Position numbers and translations under genes: made by a program. Below, in pieces: positions 1-9,506 of a stretch of 64,000 bases of DNA; positions within the stretch are counted from its first letter, which is position 1; every line of letters begins with the position of its first letter. Origin of the DNA: Actinomycetospora cinnamomea (GTDB taxonomy: Bacteria; Actinomycetota; Actinomycetes; Mycobacteriales; Pseudonocardiaceae); assembly GCF_003096675.1 (NCBI RefSeq), contig NZ_QEKW01000009.1, positions 150,676 through 214,675 of the forward strand, written 5' to 3'. The notes under the pieces are model-generated. The model was not told the origin of the DNA, ran no database searches, and saw nothing but the letters and a program-made list of their open reading frames with translations.

Positions 1-354
1 ACGAAGACCGACTCCGGCGGCACCGACGACGTCTGGTTCTACGACGTCCGCGCCGACGGCTTCTCCCTCGACGACAAGCGCAACGCGGTCCAGGCCAACG
101 ACTTGCCCGATGCCCTCAACCGCTGGACCTTGCGTACCACGACCGAACACGGTCGCGCACGCACCGAGCAGTCGTTCGTCGTTACGAAGGCCGACATCGT
201 CGCTCAGAGCTATGACCTATCGCTCAGTAGATATAAGGAGGTCGTGACTGACGCAACCGAGCACCGGTCCCCCCTCGAGATAATCGCCGATATCCAGGAC
301 CTCGAAGGGCAGATTGCCGAGGGGCTGGAAGAGTTGAGAACGATGCTCAAGTGA
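1..354 (+). CDS. hsdM: Type I restriction-modification DNA methyltransferase, C-terminal end (partial)
   Basis: The reading frame is open from the left edge and only the last 117 codons are visible. The part DDVWFYDVRADGFSLDDKR is characteristic of the C-terminal region of HsdM, the adenine methyltransferase subunit of type I systems. The catalytic NPPF and SAM-binding motifs lie outside the window. The tail (DIQDLEGQIAEGLEELRTMLK) is a predicted helix of the kind that contacts HsdS. Its stop overlaps the GTG start of hsdS by four bases (GTGA), so the two are translationally coupled. Identity rests on this tail plus the hsdS-hsdR context. Confidence 0.9.
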   Translation, partial: TKTDSGGTDDVWFYDVRADGFSLDDKRNAVQANDLPDALNRWTLRTTTEHGRARTEQSFVVTKADIVAQSYDLSLSRYKEVVTDATEHRSPLEIIADIQDLEGQIAEGLEELRTMLK

Positions 355-1484
355 ATTTCACAATGGTGCCATTTCTCGACGCCGTCGAGGACGTCTCAGC
401 AGGGAACCGAAAGATTCCTCGGGCAGAGTTCTCGGAATATGGCCGCCACCCCGTGGTCGATCAGGGACAGAAGCTCATCGCCGGCTACACCGACAGCGCC
501 GACCTCCTCGCTAGGACGAATGGGCCAATCATCGTGTTCGGCGACCACACGCGAGCGTTCAAGTACGTGGACTTTCCATTCGCAATGGGGGCCGACGGTG
601 TTAAACTTCTCCGTTGTCGCGACGAATTCTACCCGAAGTTCGTCTATCACTACTTGCGGTCCTACGACCTTCCGAGTGCAGGCTATTCTCGACACTTCAA
701 GTTCTTGAAGAGGATCGACGTACCGAAGCCACCACTGGTCGAGCAACATCGTATCGCGTCGATTCTCGACAAAGTCGATGCGATTCGCTCGTGGCGATCT
801 AAGGCCCTCCATCATCTAGACCTGCTCGAGCGGTCAATCTTTCACGAATTGGTCGGAGACGACGACTGGCGTTCGGTCACCACGGCTCGCCGAGGAAAGA
901 ACTCTGCCGGCTGGGAATGGGTTCCGTTGAATCGCGTCGCTCGGATGGCGACCGGGCACACCCCGGATCGGACGCGGCAAGGCTACTGGGATGGTGATAT
1001 TCCTTGGGTCTCGCTCCCGAAGATCAGAGAGCTTGATGGTCGGATGGCCGTGGACGTCGAGCCCAAGGTTACTGAAGCGGGTATTGCGAACTCCTCGGCG
1101 GTGGTCCTTCCCGCGGGCACGGTGTGCTTCTCCAGGACCGCATCTGTCGGCTTCGTGACTAAGCTAGGGCGGCCCATGGCCACATCCCAGGACTTTCACA
1201 ATTGGACCCCCGGCGACTCACTCGACTCGGACTACCTGATGGCCGCACTACGCTTTTCGCGCCTGCATCTCCTCTCTGCGAGTGACGGTTCTATTCATCG
1301 AACTATCTACCAGCGCGTCGCGGAGAGATTCCACATCCTTCTTCCGCCGCTTGAGGTACAACGAGATTTCGCAGCGCGAAAGCAGCGGGTCGACATCGAG
1401 CGCTCGAACGCTCAGCGATCTCTGGCGGCAATTGAAGAGATGCTTCGGTCTCTGCAGTCTCGTGCCTTCGGGGGCGAACTCTGA
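351..1484 (+). CDS. hsdS: Type I restriction-modification specificity subunit
   Basis: HsdS recognises the two halves of the target sequence for the HsdM/HsdR complex. The 377 residues show the usual plan: a first target-recognition domain (about residues 5-125), a conserved helical spacer (EQHRIASILDKVDAIRSWRS, about 130-150), a second recognition domain (about 190-340, starting WEWVPLNRVARMATG) and a C-terminal helix (about 345-377). The length is slightly below the common 390-420 because the N-terminal lead is short. The GTG start overlaps the hsdM stop and the stop overlaps the hsdR start (ATGA). Base composition is visibly less GC-rich than in core genes to the right, as expected for transferred DNA. 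The target sequence cannot be inferred. Confidence 0.93.
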   Translation: MNFTMVPFLDAVEDVSAGNRKIPRAEFSEYGRHPVVDQGQKLIAGYTDSADLLARTNGPIIVFGDHTRAFKYVDFPFAMGADGVKLLRCRDEFYPKFVYHYLRSYDLPSAGYSRHFKFLKRIDVPKPPLVEQHRIASILDKVDAIRSWRSKALHHLDLLERSIFHELVGDDDWRSVTTARRGKNSAGWEWVPLNRVARMATGHTPDRTRQGYWDGDIPWVSLPKIRELDGRMAVDVEPKVTEAGIANSSAVVLPAGTVCFSRTASVGFVTKLGRPMATSQDFHNWTPGDSLDSDYLMAALRFSRLHLLSASDGSIHRTIYQRVAERFHILLPPLEVQRDFAARKQRVDIERSNAQRSLAAIEEMLRSLQSRAFGGEL

Positions 1485-4400
1485 TGGGCAACTTCGACTT
1501 CGTTCGCGAGACCATGCCGACGGTCTATCCCGACTGTGAGAGGGCCGAGTCGTACCTGGCGAGCGACCCGCGCTCCGCCTGCTTCTACGCCCGTCGCGCG
1601 GAGGAGATTCTCGTTGGCCACCTGTACGACGTGCTCGCCCTCCCAGCGCCCTACAGGGACGACCTCTCGGCCCGGATCAACGAAGCCGCCTTCAAAGCCG
1701 TCGCCGGAGCGGGCATCGCCCAGAAGCTGAATCTGATACGGAAGCTTGGCAACACCGCGGTCCATGACACGCAGCCGATCCCTCCACGAGCCGCGCGGGA
1801 CGTCCTGCGGGAGTTGCACCACGTGATGGTGTGGGCCGCGTTCCGGTACTCGGCGAACCCCCAAACCGTGCCGACGCAGACGCAGTTCGACCCCGCGCTC
1901 GCCGCGAGAGCAGCGCCCCTCTCGCGGCAGGAGGTCGCGAAGCTCGCCGAGAAGTTTCAAGCGCAGGACGAAGCCCACGCGAAGGCGCTCGCGGAGAAGG
2001 ACGAGCTGGCGCAGGCGAAGGACGCCGAGATCGCCGAGCTCCGGGCGACGATCCGCGCCGCTCAGTCGGCCAAGACGAGGGTCGACGACCACGACTATAC
2101 CGAAGCCGAGACCCGCGACCTATTCGTCGACGTCCTGCTCGCCGAGGCCGGCTGGCCGCTCGCCGACGCCCGGGACCGTGAGTTCGCGGTCTCCGGGATG
2201 CCGAACAACGGCGGGACCGGCTACGTCGACTACGCGCTATGGGGCGCCGACGGTCTTCCGCTCGCCGTCGTCGAGGCCAAGCGGACCACCAAGAGCGCCT
2301 CGAACGGGCAGGAGCAGGCGAGGCTCTACGCCGACTGCTTGGAGAAGCAGTTCGGCCGCCGCCCGGTCATCTTCTTCACCAACGGCTACGAGCACTGGGT
2401 GTGGGACGACGCGGCCGGCTACCCGCCGCGGGAGGTCCAGGGGTTCTTCACCCGCGACGAGCTGGAGCTGATGATCCAGCGGCGGCAGACCCGGACGCCG
2501 CTCTCAGACGCCCCGATTGACGGCGGAATCGTCGAGCGCCCGTATCAGCACCGGGCGATCCGCGCAGTGGACGGCGCGTTCGACGCCAAGCAGCGAGACG
2601 CCCTGCTCGTCATGGCCACTGGATCGGGCAAGACCCGCACGGTCATCGCGCTCGTCGATCAGCTGATGAGGGTGAACTGGGTCAAGCGGGTGCTGTTTCT
2701 CGCCGACCGTACCGCGCTGGTGAACCAGGCCTTGAGTGCCTTCAAGGCTCATCTGCCGTCGGCGACGACTGTCAACCTGGTCACCGAGAAGGCTGTCGAC
2801 GGCCGCGTGTACATCTCGACGTACCCGACGATGCTCAACCTGATCAACGAGATCGACGGCGGGCGGCGGAAGTTCGGGCCCGGATACTTCGACCTCGTCG
2901 TGATCGACGAGGCGCACCGATCGGTCTACCAGAAGTACGGTGCGATCTTCGACTGGTTCGACTCGATGCTCGTCGGGCTGACTGCGACCCCGAAAGACGA
3001 GGTTGACCACAACACCTACCGCCTTTTCCACCTCGAGGACGGGGTGCCTACTGACGCTTACAGTCTGGACGAGGCCGTGGAGCAGGGTTACCTCGTACCC
3101 GCCCGCGGGATCTCCGTCGGCTCGACGTTCCTGCGGCAGGGCATCCGCTACGCGGATCTAAGTCCCGAGGAGAAGGACCAGTGGGACTTGCTCGACTGGG
3201 GAGAGGACGGCGCGCCCGACGCAGTCGGCGCCGAAGAGGTCAACCGGTTCCTGTTCAACGAGGACACTGTCGACCAGGTCCTCGCACACGTCATGAACAA
3301 GGGCCACAAGGTCGCCGGTGGTGACCGACTCGGCAAGACGATCATCTTCGCCAAGAACCAGCACCACGCCGAGTTCATCGTGAAGCGCTTCGACCTCCAG
3401 TGGCCGCACTTGGCCGGATCGTTCGCCCGTGTGATCACCTCCGGCTCGGACTACGCCCAAAACCTCATCGACGACTTCTCCACCGTCGAGAAGCCCCCGC
3501 ACATCGCGGTCTCGGTCGACATGCTCGATACCGGCATCGACGTGCCCGAGGTGGTCAACCTCGTCTTCTTCAAAACGGTGCGGTCGAAGAGCAAGTTCTG
3601 GCAGATGATCGGCCGCGGAACGCGGCTTCGCCCCGACCTCTACGGGCCGGGCCACCCGAAGGAGGACTTCTTCGTCTTCGACTTCTGCGGCAACCTCGAG
3701 TTCTTCAGCCAAGACCTGCCAGGCGCTGAGGGTTCACTGCAGAAGTCCCTGACCCAGCGGCTCTTCGAGGCCCGCCTCGGCCTCGTCGTACACCTCGATG
3801 CCGCCCACACCCACGCGGAATTGCGCGAAAGCGCCGCGACGATTCTCCACGAGTTCGTCGCCGGCATGAGCCTGGACAACGTCCTCGTCCGTCCGCACCG
3901 CCAATGGGTGGAGCGCTTCGCGCAGCGTGATGCCTGGACGACGGTCTCGGACGACGACGCCGAACAGATCCTTAGCCACCTCGCCGGCCTTCCGTCGGCC
4001 GCAGCGAAGGACGAGGAGGACGCGAAGCGCTTCGACCTTCTCGTGCTGCGTCGTCAGCTCGCCCAGCTCGAAGGCGACGCGGTCACCGCCGAACGGCTCC
4101 GCGAGCAGATCCAGGACGTCGCCGCCGCCTTGCTTGGCAAGACCGCAATTCCCGCGGTGGCCCAGCAACAGGAACTGCTCGACGAGGTCGCGGGCGAGCA
4201 TTGGTGGACCGACGTCACCCTGCCGATGCTCGAACTCGCGCGTCTCCGCATCCGCGGGCTCGTCCGCTTCGTCGATAAGACTTCGCGCAACCCCGTCTAC
4301 ATCGACTTCGCCGACCAGCTCGGCGACGCCGTCGACGTCGTCCTGCCCGGCATCACTCCGAGCACTGACTTCGCACGGTTCCGCGCCAAGGCCGCTGCTT

Positions 4401-4849
4401 ACCTCCGGCAGCACGATGACCACGTGGCGCTCCAGAAACTACGGCGGAACAGGCAGCTCACGCCCGAGGATCTGTCGTCGCTCGAGGAGATGCTCTTGGC
4501 CAGTGGCGCTGGACAGCAGAACGACATCGAGTCGGCGGCGCAGCAGGCCGAGGGGCTCGGGCTGTTCGTTCGCTCGCTCATCGGGCTCGATCGGCAAGCG
4601 GCGACCGAGGCCTTCGCCGGCTACCTCGACGGCAGCACGTTCAGCGTCGACCAGATTCGCTTCGTCAACCTCATCGTCGACGAGCTGACCGCCAACGGCG
4701 TGATGGAACCAGGGCGGCTCTTCGAGTCGCCTTACACCGACCGCTCCTCGGCGGGTATCGATCACTACTTCCCGAGCTCCGACGTCGATGTGATCGTCGA
4801 CATCCTTCACGAGGTGAAGAGCCACGCTGCTCCTGCGGACGTGGCCTGA
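1484..4849 (+). CDS. hsdR: Type I restriction endonuclease motor subunit
   Basis: HsdR translocates DNA with ATP and cleaves unmodified DNA. The 1121 residues contain an N-terminal helical domain (about 1-130, DUF4145-like), a charged coiled coil (about 145-200), and a PD-(D/E)xK nuclease domain with D249, E264 and K266 (in VDYAL and VEAKR). The SF2 helicase core follows, with Walker A ATGSGKT at 378-384, DEAH at 475-478 and GLTATP near 498-503. The second RecA lobe holds SVDMLDTGIDVP and GRGTRLRPD, and a C-terminal EcoEI-type domain ends the protein. The extra N-terminal domain makes it longer than minimal HsdR. No frameshift is seen, so the system looks functional. It is the last gene of the hsdMSR operon. 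Confidence 0.95.
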   Translation: MGNFDFVRETMPTVYPDCERAESYLASDPRSACFYARRAEEILVGHLYDVLALPAPYRDDLSARINEAAFKAVAGAGIAQKLNLIRKLGNTAVHDTQPIPPRAARDVLRELHHVMVWAAFRYSANPQTVPTQTQFDPALAARAAPLSRQEVAKLAEKFQAQDEAHAKALAEKDELAQAKDAEIAELRATIRAAQSAKTRVDDHDYTEAETRDLFVDVLLAEAGWPLADARDREFAVSGMPNNGGTGYVDYALWGADGLPLAVVEAKRTTKSASNGQEQARLYADCLEKQFGRRPVIFFTNGYEHWVWDDAAGYPPREVQGFFTRDELELMIQRRQTRTPLSDAPIDGGIVERPYQHRAIRAVDGAFDAKQRDALLVMATGSGKTRTVIALVDQLMRVNWVKRVLFLADRTALVNQALSAFKAHLPSATTVNLVTEKAVDGRVYISTYPTMLNLINEIDGGRRKFGPGYFDLVVIDEAHRSVYQKYGAIFDWFDSMLVGLTATPKDEVDHNTYRLFHLEDGVPTDAYSLDEAVEQGYLVPARGISVGSTFLRQGIRYADLSPEEKDQWDLLDWGEDGAPDAVGAEEVNRFLFNEDTVDQVLAHVMNKGHKVAGGDRLGKTIIFAKNQHHAEFIVKRFDLQWPHLAGSFARVITSGSDYAQNLIDDFSTVEKPPHIAVSVDMLDTGIDVPEVVNLVFFKTVRSKSKFWQMIGRGTRLRPDLYGPGHPKEDFFVFDFCGNLEFFSQDLPGAEGSLQKSLTQRLFEARLGLVVHLDAAHTHAELRESAATILHEFVAGMSLDNVLVRPHRQWVERFAQRDAWTTVSDDDAEQILSHLAGLPSAAAKDEEDAKRFDLLVLRRQLAQLEGDAVTAERLREQIQDVAAALLGKTAIPAVAQQQELLDEVAGEHWWTDVTLPMLELARLRIRGLVRFVDKTSRNPVYIDFADQLGDAVDVVLPGITPSTDFARFRAKAAAYLRQHDDHVALQKLRRNRQLTPEDLSSLEEMLLASGAGQQNDIESAAQQAEGLGLFVRSLIGLDRQAATEAFAGYLDGSTFSVDQIRFVNLIVDELTANGVMEPGRLFESPYTDRSSAGIDHYFPSSDVDVIVDILHEVKSHAAPADVA

Positions 4850-5207
4850 GCCGCGGCCGCTAGGGGTGATGGGGTCGGGCGGCCCAGGACGGTCCTGCCC
4901 AGTCGTCGTCCGCGAGCCTTCCCGAAGGCGTCGTCTCGGGTGCCCCGGAGCTCATGATCGCACGCTCAAGACTGGCGCACGGTCACTGTCGTGGACCGCG
5001 GCGAGCTGCGGTCCGGGCTCCAAGGGCAACTCAAGATCGCCCGCGTGGTGTGGATCGTGGTGCGAACTGGAGGCTATGGGGGACTCCTGGAGCCTCCAGA
5101 GAGACGCGAGTGAGAACAAAGTCGCTGGTAGGAGTCTCGGGACACAACTTCCGGTGTCTTACAAGCCGTTGTTCGGAGAGCGCCGTCTTGTCGAACTGTG
5201 CTGCGCC
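4850..5207. other. Intergenic spacer between convergent hsdR and integrase
   Basis: This 358-base stretch lies between the 3' ends of hsdR and the integrase. I find no convincing gene. Open frames here run into the antisense of the integrase. A short self-complementary stretch, CAGGACGGTCCTG, lies about 35 bases after the hsdR stop and could form a weak terminator hairpin. No T-tract follows it. Confidence 0.5.
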
Positions 5208-6431
5208 TCATCCAGCCAGGGCCGCATCAATGAGGACGGCGGCGCCGGCGTGGAGCTCGCCGCGGCTGACATACGTGTTCTTGAGGAAGTCAGCTTGGCC
5301 CATGAGGTCAGCCTTCATGCGGTCGGTAAGCGTCATCTCGTCGTCGAGGATCGTGGCGTAGGTGCGGCGCCAGGTGTGTGGAGTCATCCAGCCGAGTCCC
5401 ACCTCCTCACGCACGGAGCGCAGCGTGCGACGCACGTTCGACGGCCAGCGGTAGGTGATGCGCCCGTCTCGCGCGGCTGCTGGGAACAGCGGCCACCGGT
5501 CCTCGCCCGGCTGGGCGAGACGTTCGCGGAGGAGGTCAGCGGTGAACTGAGGAAGCGGGATGACGCGGAGAGCGGCCTCGCTCTTGCCGTCGTGGCGCAC
5601 GAGGCCTTTGCCCTTCACCCACGTCACGTTGCCCGCGATGGTGACCACCGGCACCCTCATCGGGCCGTCCTGGGCGCGGACCGGCACGCCGTCGAGGTTC
5701 ACGTCGAGCCGACGGACCGCCAGTGCCTCGCCAATGCGCAGGCCCGTGCCGAGAGAGAAGCGCACTAGCTCCGGCAGTTCCGCGGCCCGCGCGACCCGCT
5801 GGAGGCGCCGGACTCGGTCGTCGTCCGAGGTCTGGTCGAACCAGTCGAGCAGGGCCTGACGCTCGTCGATGGTCAGGCCCCGGGGCTTCTTCTTGGCCTG
5901 GCCCCTCGGCTGCTCGATCCGGTCGAGCTCCCGCACCGGGTTCGTTGGGAGAGCCTCGTGGAGCACCCCGACCTGGAGGACACCGCTGACGATTGAGCGG
6001 AGCGTGCGGCGCGTGGAGGGTGCGTAGCGGGGCCCGAGGGCCTCGAGGAAGGCATCAAGGCGCGCGACGGTGCACTCGCGCAGATGGAGGGCGCCCAGGG
6101 CCGGGAGGACCGTACGGCCGAGGTGGTACGCGTACAGCGCATGGGTCGAGTCCTCGCGCTTGCGGTCCACCTTCGCGAGGTAGAGCTCGGCCGCGTCCTT
6201 GAACCGCGACGCGGGAGTGAGCGTGCTGCCACCGCCCGAACCTCGCTGGCGGTCCTGGATCGTCTGGTGCAGCGCGCCCCGCGCCGCCGTCTTCGAAGGA
6301 CCCTGCTTCCACAGCCGACGGGTCACTCCGTCGTGATCGCGGAAGCGGCAGCGGGCCACCCAGACGCCGGCGGACTCTTCTTTAGTGGTGATCGCGCCAG
6401 GCGTGCCGAGGGGGAGTGGTGGACGGGCCAT
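5208..6431 (-). CDS. Tyrosine-type site-specific integrase
   Basis: A phage/ICE-type tyrosine recombinase of 407 residues that would integrate and excise the island. It has an N-terminal AP2-like arm-binding region (about 1-60), a SAM-like core-binding domain (about 75-170) and a C-terminal catalytic domain. Catalytic residues visible are R232 (GTGLRIGEAL), H352 and R355 (HTWRRT) and the nucleophile Y387 (FLKNTYVS). The usual Gly-His before the tyrosine is Gly-Gln here. The ATG at 6431 (MARPPLPLG) is preferred over an upstream in-frame start at 6524 because a GGGAG lies about 7 bases before it and the upstream extension runs into the tRNA region. The gene starts about 100 bases from the 3' end of tRNA-Lys and reads away from it, the standard arrangement at a tRNA attachment site. 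Confidence 0.93.
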   Translation of the reverse strand: MARPPLPLGTPGAITTKEESAGVWVARCRFRDHDGVTRRLWKQGPSKTAARGALHQTIQDRQRGSGGGSTLTPASRFKDAAELYLAKVDRKREDSTHALYAYHLGRTVLPALGALHLRECTVARLDAFLEALGPRYAPSTRRTLRSIVSGVLQVGVLHEALPTNPVRELDRIEQPRGQAKKKPRGLTIDERQALLDWFDQTSDDDRVRRLQRVARAAELPELVRFSLGTGLRIGEALAVRRLDVNLDGVPVRAQDGPMRVPVVTIAGNVTWVKGKGLVRHDGKSEAALRVIPLPQFTADLLRERLAQPGEDRWPLFPAAARDGRITYRWPSNVRRTLRSVREEVGLGWMTPHTWRRTYATILDDEMTLTDRMKADLMGQADFLKNTYVSRGELHAGAAVLIDAALAG

Positions 6432-6531
6432 CGAAGGCTCCCGGACGAGGCTCGGAGGAGTTTCCGGCCGGTAAACGGCCGGTCGATCTCCGGGAGGAAA
6501 GCACCGCAGGCCCGACACCTGCAACGATGGG

Positions 6532-6604
6532 TGCGCCGTCAGGGACTCGAACCCCGAACCCAGTGATTAAGAGTCACTTGCTCTGCCCATTGAGCTAACG
6601 GCGC
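6532..6604 (-). tRNA. tRNA-Lys (anticodon CTT)
   Basis: A complete 73-nt cloverleaf can be drawn. The acceptor stem GCGCCGT/ACGGCGC is perfect. The D arm is GCTC/GAGC, the anticodon arm AGTGA-CTCTTAA-TCACT has anticodon CTT, and the T arm is CGGGG-TTCGAGT-CCCTG with one G-U pair. The discriminator is A and is followed by CCC, so CCA is not encoded. TAGAGT, about 9 bases upstream of the 5' end, is a plausible -10 box. Its 3' end faces the integrase, so it is the likely attachment site of the island. Confidence 0.97.
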
Positions 6605-6666
6605 GTGATCGAGACTCTAGCAAGCCAGCGATCTCGATCCGACAGCGGGTGGTCCACTGCCGTCCG

Positions 6667-6740
6667 GGTGAGTGACGGGACTTGAACCCGCGACACCTGG
6701 GATCACAACCCAGTGCTCTGCCAACTGAGCTACACCCACC
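6667..6740 (-). tRNA. tRNA-His (anticodon GTG)
   Basis: A 74-nt cloverleaf including the extra G at position -1 that pairs with discriminator C, the hallmark of bacterial tRNA-His. The anticodon arm CTGGG-TTGTGAT-CCCAG gives GTG, and the T arm is GCGGG-TTCAAGT-CCCGT. The acceptor stem has one G-U pair. CCA is not encoded. It lies just downstream of the cupin/orn block; tRNA-His next to orn is a familiar actinobacterial neighbourhood. Confidence 0.96.
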
Positions 6741-6817
6741 ATGGTCTCTCCGGGACGCCCCGGTGAGCCGTGGACCAGCGTACAAGCCGGGTGCGAGCCG
6801 GTTGCGACCGGCTCCCG

Positions 6818-7246
6818 TCAGACCGACCCCTCATCGTCCCAGTGGTAGACGACGTCGTTGAAGGCCGCGGTCGGGAAGACGAAGAAGACGCGCACCGAGC
6901 CGTTGCCGGCGGCTCGGATGCCGTGCTCGACGTCGCCCGGCAGGTGTACGACCGCGCCCGGCCCGACGGACACGGCTTCGCCGCCGACGTCGACGACGGC
7001 TTCGCCCTCGTGGATGTAGTAGATCTCCGGGGCGCTGTGGCGGTGGCGGCCCATCCAGCCGTCCTCGTCGAGCACCGCGACGCCGGTGGTGACGGCAGCC
7101 GGCACGGTGTCCGCGCCGTCGCCGATCAGGCACCAGCGCAGGCGCCCGCGCACGGGGTCGTTCCAGACGACCCACTCGCAGTCCTCGGGCGTGGCGACCA
7201 GGCCCGGGGACCGGTCGGCCCCCAACGTCGTGACGGCGTGCGCCAT
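6818..7246 (-). CDS. Small cupin-domain protein
   Basis: A single-domain cupin of 142 residues. Motif 1 is visible as GRHRHSAPEIYYIHEGE (two His and a Glu as metal ligands), and motif 2 as LPGDVEHGIRA with the last His ligand. The substrate is unknown; such proteins include dioxygenases, isomerases and sugar-binding proteins. The ATG at 7246 is chosen because an AGGAGG lies five bases upstream and the homologous region begins there; the longer open frame upstream is antisense to orn. It sits downstream of orn on the same strand, with a gap of about 100 bases. Confidence 0.85.
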   Translation of the reverse strand: MAHAVTTLGADRSPGLVATPEDCEWVVWNDPVRGRLRWCLIGDGADTVPAAVTTGVAVLDEDGWMGRHRHSAPEIYYIHEGEAVVDVGGEAVSVGPGAVVHLPGDVEHGIRAAGNGSVRVFFVFPTAAFNDVVYHWDDEGSV

Positions 7247-7344
7247 CCAGCCTCCTCGTGCAGGGCGTGGACGTGGACGAGCCCCGCGATGCTGGAGGCG
7301 TACGACAAGAGGGTGTCCGGCCGGGAGCGGGCCGGAAACGTGAC

Positions 7345-8019
7345 TCAGGCCCCCGGCGGCGGCGCCTGCCCGCCGGCCGGGCCGGGCTCGGCGGATTCGG
7401 CGGCGACGACGCCGGCGCGGTCGTCGGCAACGACGGAGGCGGCCGCGGCCTGGGCCTCCTCGCTGGTCGGACCGGGCAGCGGCACGAAGGCCGTGCGCCG
7501 GTAGTACTCCAGCTCGCGGATCGACTCGCGGACGTCGGCGAGCGCGCGGTGCGCGAGGCCCTTCTCGGGCTGCGCGTAGTACACCCGCGGGTACCAGCGC
7601 CGGCACAGCTCCTTGATCGAGCTGACGTCGACCATGCGGTAGTGCAGGTAGCCGTCGAGCTCGGGCATGTCGCGGGCGATGAAGCCGCGGTCGGTAGCGA
7701 TCGAGTTGCCGCACAGCGGCGCCGAGCGGCCCTCGGGGACGTGGGCGCGGACGTAGTCGAGGACGAGCTTCTCGGCCTCGGCCAGCGTCACCGTCGAGCG
7801 CCGCACCTCGTCGGTCAGCCCCGACGTGGCGTGCATGTCGCGCACGACCTCGGGCATGGCGTCGAGGGCCTCGTCGGACGCGTGGATGACCACGTCGACG
7901 CCCTCACCGAACGGCACGAGGTCGGCGTCGGTCACCAGCGCGGCGATCTCGATCAGCGCGTCGTGGCGCAGGTCGAGGCCGGTCATCTCGCAGTCGATCC
8001 ACACGAGCCGGGCGTTCAC
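7345..8019 (-). CDS. orn: Oligoribonuclease
   Basis: Orn is a DEDDh 3'-5' exonuclease that degrades 2-5 nt RNAs and pGpG to mononucleotides in the cytoplasm. The motifs are all present: [10 protein letters not shown] (Exo I, D and E), the [11 protein letters not shown] region (Exo II) and [14 protein letters not shown] with the catalytic His and Asp (Exo III). The 224 residues exceed the usual ~180-200 by a low-complexity Ala/Pro-rich tail beginning after FVPLPGP. The start is GTG. Orn is normally essential in actinobacteria, and its position beside tRNA-His fits the core genome. Confidence 0.96.
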   Translation of the reverse strand: MNARLVWIDCEMTGLDLRHDALIEIAALVTDADLVPFGEGVDVVIHASDEALDAMPEVVRDMHATSGLTDEVRRSTVTLAEAEKLVLDYVRAHVPEGRSAPLCGNSIATDRGFIARDMPELDGYLHYRMVDVSSIKELCRRWYPRVYYAQPEKGLAHRALADVRESIRELEYYRRTAFVPLPGPTSEEAQAAAASVVADDRAGVVAAESAEPGPAGGQAPPPGA

Positions 8020-8030
8020 GTGACGAGACC

Positions 8031-9506
8031 CTAACGCCGCACGAGGCGCCCGGCCCCTCGACCGTCGACGAGGAAGGGGTCGAGCAGCCCCGGGGTGACG
8101 TCGCCGACGAGCTCGAGCGCGCGGTCGACGCCGACGTCGAGCACCTCGTAGCGCCCGCGCCCGGCGGCCGTGACGGCGTGCAGGGTCACGAGCCCGGCGC
8201 GGCGCTGGGTGAGCGACTGCGTCAGCCGCCAGCCGATCACCCCGCCGCGGCGCAGCACGACCGTGCGGCGCACCCAGGCGCCCTGGCGCGCGACGAGGTG
8301 CTCACGGGTGAGTGCGTGGCCCAGCGAGCGGATCCGGTCGAGCGCGAGCAGCGCCGCGCCGACCAGCAGGATCGGCACGACGACGCCGTCGGCGGGCGCC
8401 TCGGGGAGGGCGAGCAGCACCGCGGCGACCACCGCGGCCGGCCCGAACCCGCGGATCAGCCGGCGCAGCACGGCCGCGCGGGGGTGGCGCTGCAGCGGCG
8501 CCCGCGTCCCCTCGTCGTCCGGCACGCCGAGCACACCGGCCGCGACGCGGTGGGCCTCCCGGCGCGGCATGGCGGGTCCGAGCGCGCCGACGTGCTCGCC
8601 CTGCCCGTCGGCACGCAGTCCCGTGGTGAGCGCGAGCGGGCGGGCGCCGCGGCCCAGGCGCACGAGCAGCGGCTCGTCGAGCTCAACCCCGCGCAGGCGA
8701 CGGCCCTCCAGCGACAGCGTCCGGCGGGTGAGCAGGCCGCGGCGCAGCACGAGCCCGCCGTCCTCGGCGCGGGTCAGGCGGTAGCCCCACCAGCCCTCGA
8801 CGAACACCACGGCGGCGCCGACGACCGCGGTGACCAGCAGCGCCGCCGCGCCGAGCCAGATCGGGGCCTGCCCGGCGGTCTCCTCGACGGTCTCGGCGTC
8901 GGGCCAGAGGGAGAACTCCTCGGCGAGCCGGAAGAGCCCGACCCACACGGCGCCGACGACGGCGAGCGCGGAGAAGGTCAGCGGGGCGAACCGCACCCAC
9001 GTCCAGCGCAGGCGCGCCAGCTCGGGCGGCTCGTCGGTGCCGGTCCCGACCTCGTCGCCGCCGAGCAGCAGCGCGCGCAGTCGCTCCGCCTCACCGCGCC
9101 GCACGGCGTCGAGGGTCAGCTCGGCGTCGTCGCCCCCCTCGCGCCGTCCGGTGCCGACGCGCACCACGGCGAGGCCGAAGAGGCGGTGCGCCGGGTTGGC
9201 GGTGAGGTCCGCGGTGCGGATGCGGTCGCGGTGCACGCTGCGGTGGTGGCGGCGCAGCAGCCCCGTGCGCAGCTCGACGCGGTCGACGCCGACACGGTAG
9301 GTCGTCGTGAACCAGCGCGAGACGCCGTACACGAGCACGGCGACGGCGAGCGCGAGCCCGCCCCACAGGCGCCACCGGTCGTCGGCGGAGCCGCCGGTGA
9401 TCGCGATGACGAGCAGCACGGGGACGAGCTTGACCAGGTCGACGACGGGGTGGACGACGAGCATGCGGCGGTCCAGGCGCCGCCAGTCGGTGGCCGCGGC
9501 GCTCAC
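8031..9506 (-). CDS. Membrane protein with tandem bacterial PH (YdbT-like) domains
   Basis: A 491-residue integral membrane protein of the YdbS/YdbT type. Three units of two hydrophobic segments followed by a small beta-rich PH-like domain can be seen (for example near [38 protein letters not shown] and [20 protein letters not shown]). In this family the domains are annotated bPH_2; the function is unknown. The GTG start overlaps the stop of the smaller upstream PH protein by four bases, so the two are a translationally coupled pair. The gene ends 11 bases from orn. Confidence 0.87.
   Translation of the reverse strand: MSAAATDWRRLDRRMLVVHPVVDLVKLVPVLLVIAITGGSADDRWRLWGGLALAVAVLVYGVSRWFTTTYRVGVDRVELRTGLLRRHHRSVHRDRIRTADLTANPAHRLFGLAVVRVGTGRREGGDDAELTLDAVRRGEAERLRALLLGGDEVGTGTDEPPELARLRWTWVRFAPLTFSALAVVGAVWVGLFRLAEEFSLWPDAETVEETAGQAPIWLGAAALLVTAVVGAAVVFVEGWWGYRLTRAEDGGLVLRRGLLTRRTLSLEGRRLRGVELDEPLLVRLGRGARPLALTTGLRADGQGEHVGALGPAMPRREAHRVAAGVLGVPDDEGTRAPLQRHPRAAVLRRLIRGFGPAAVVAAVLLALPEAPADGVVVPILLVGAALLALDRIRSLGHALTREHLVARQGAWVRRTVVLRRGGVIGWRLTQSLTQRRAGLVTLHAVTAAGRGRYEVLDVGVDRALELVGDVTPGLLDPFLVDGRGAGRLVRR

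Noticed and set aside
4866..5768. A 300-codon open frame on the plus strand after hsdR
   Set aside because: Most of it is antisense to the integrase and it shows no recognisable domain.
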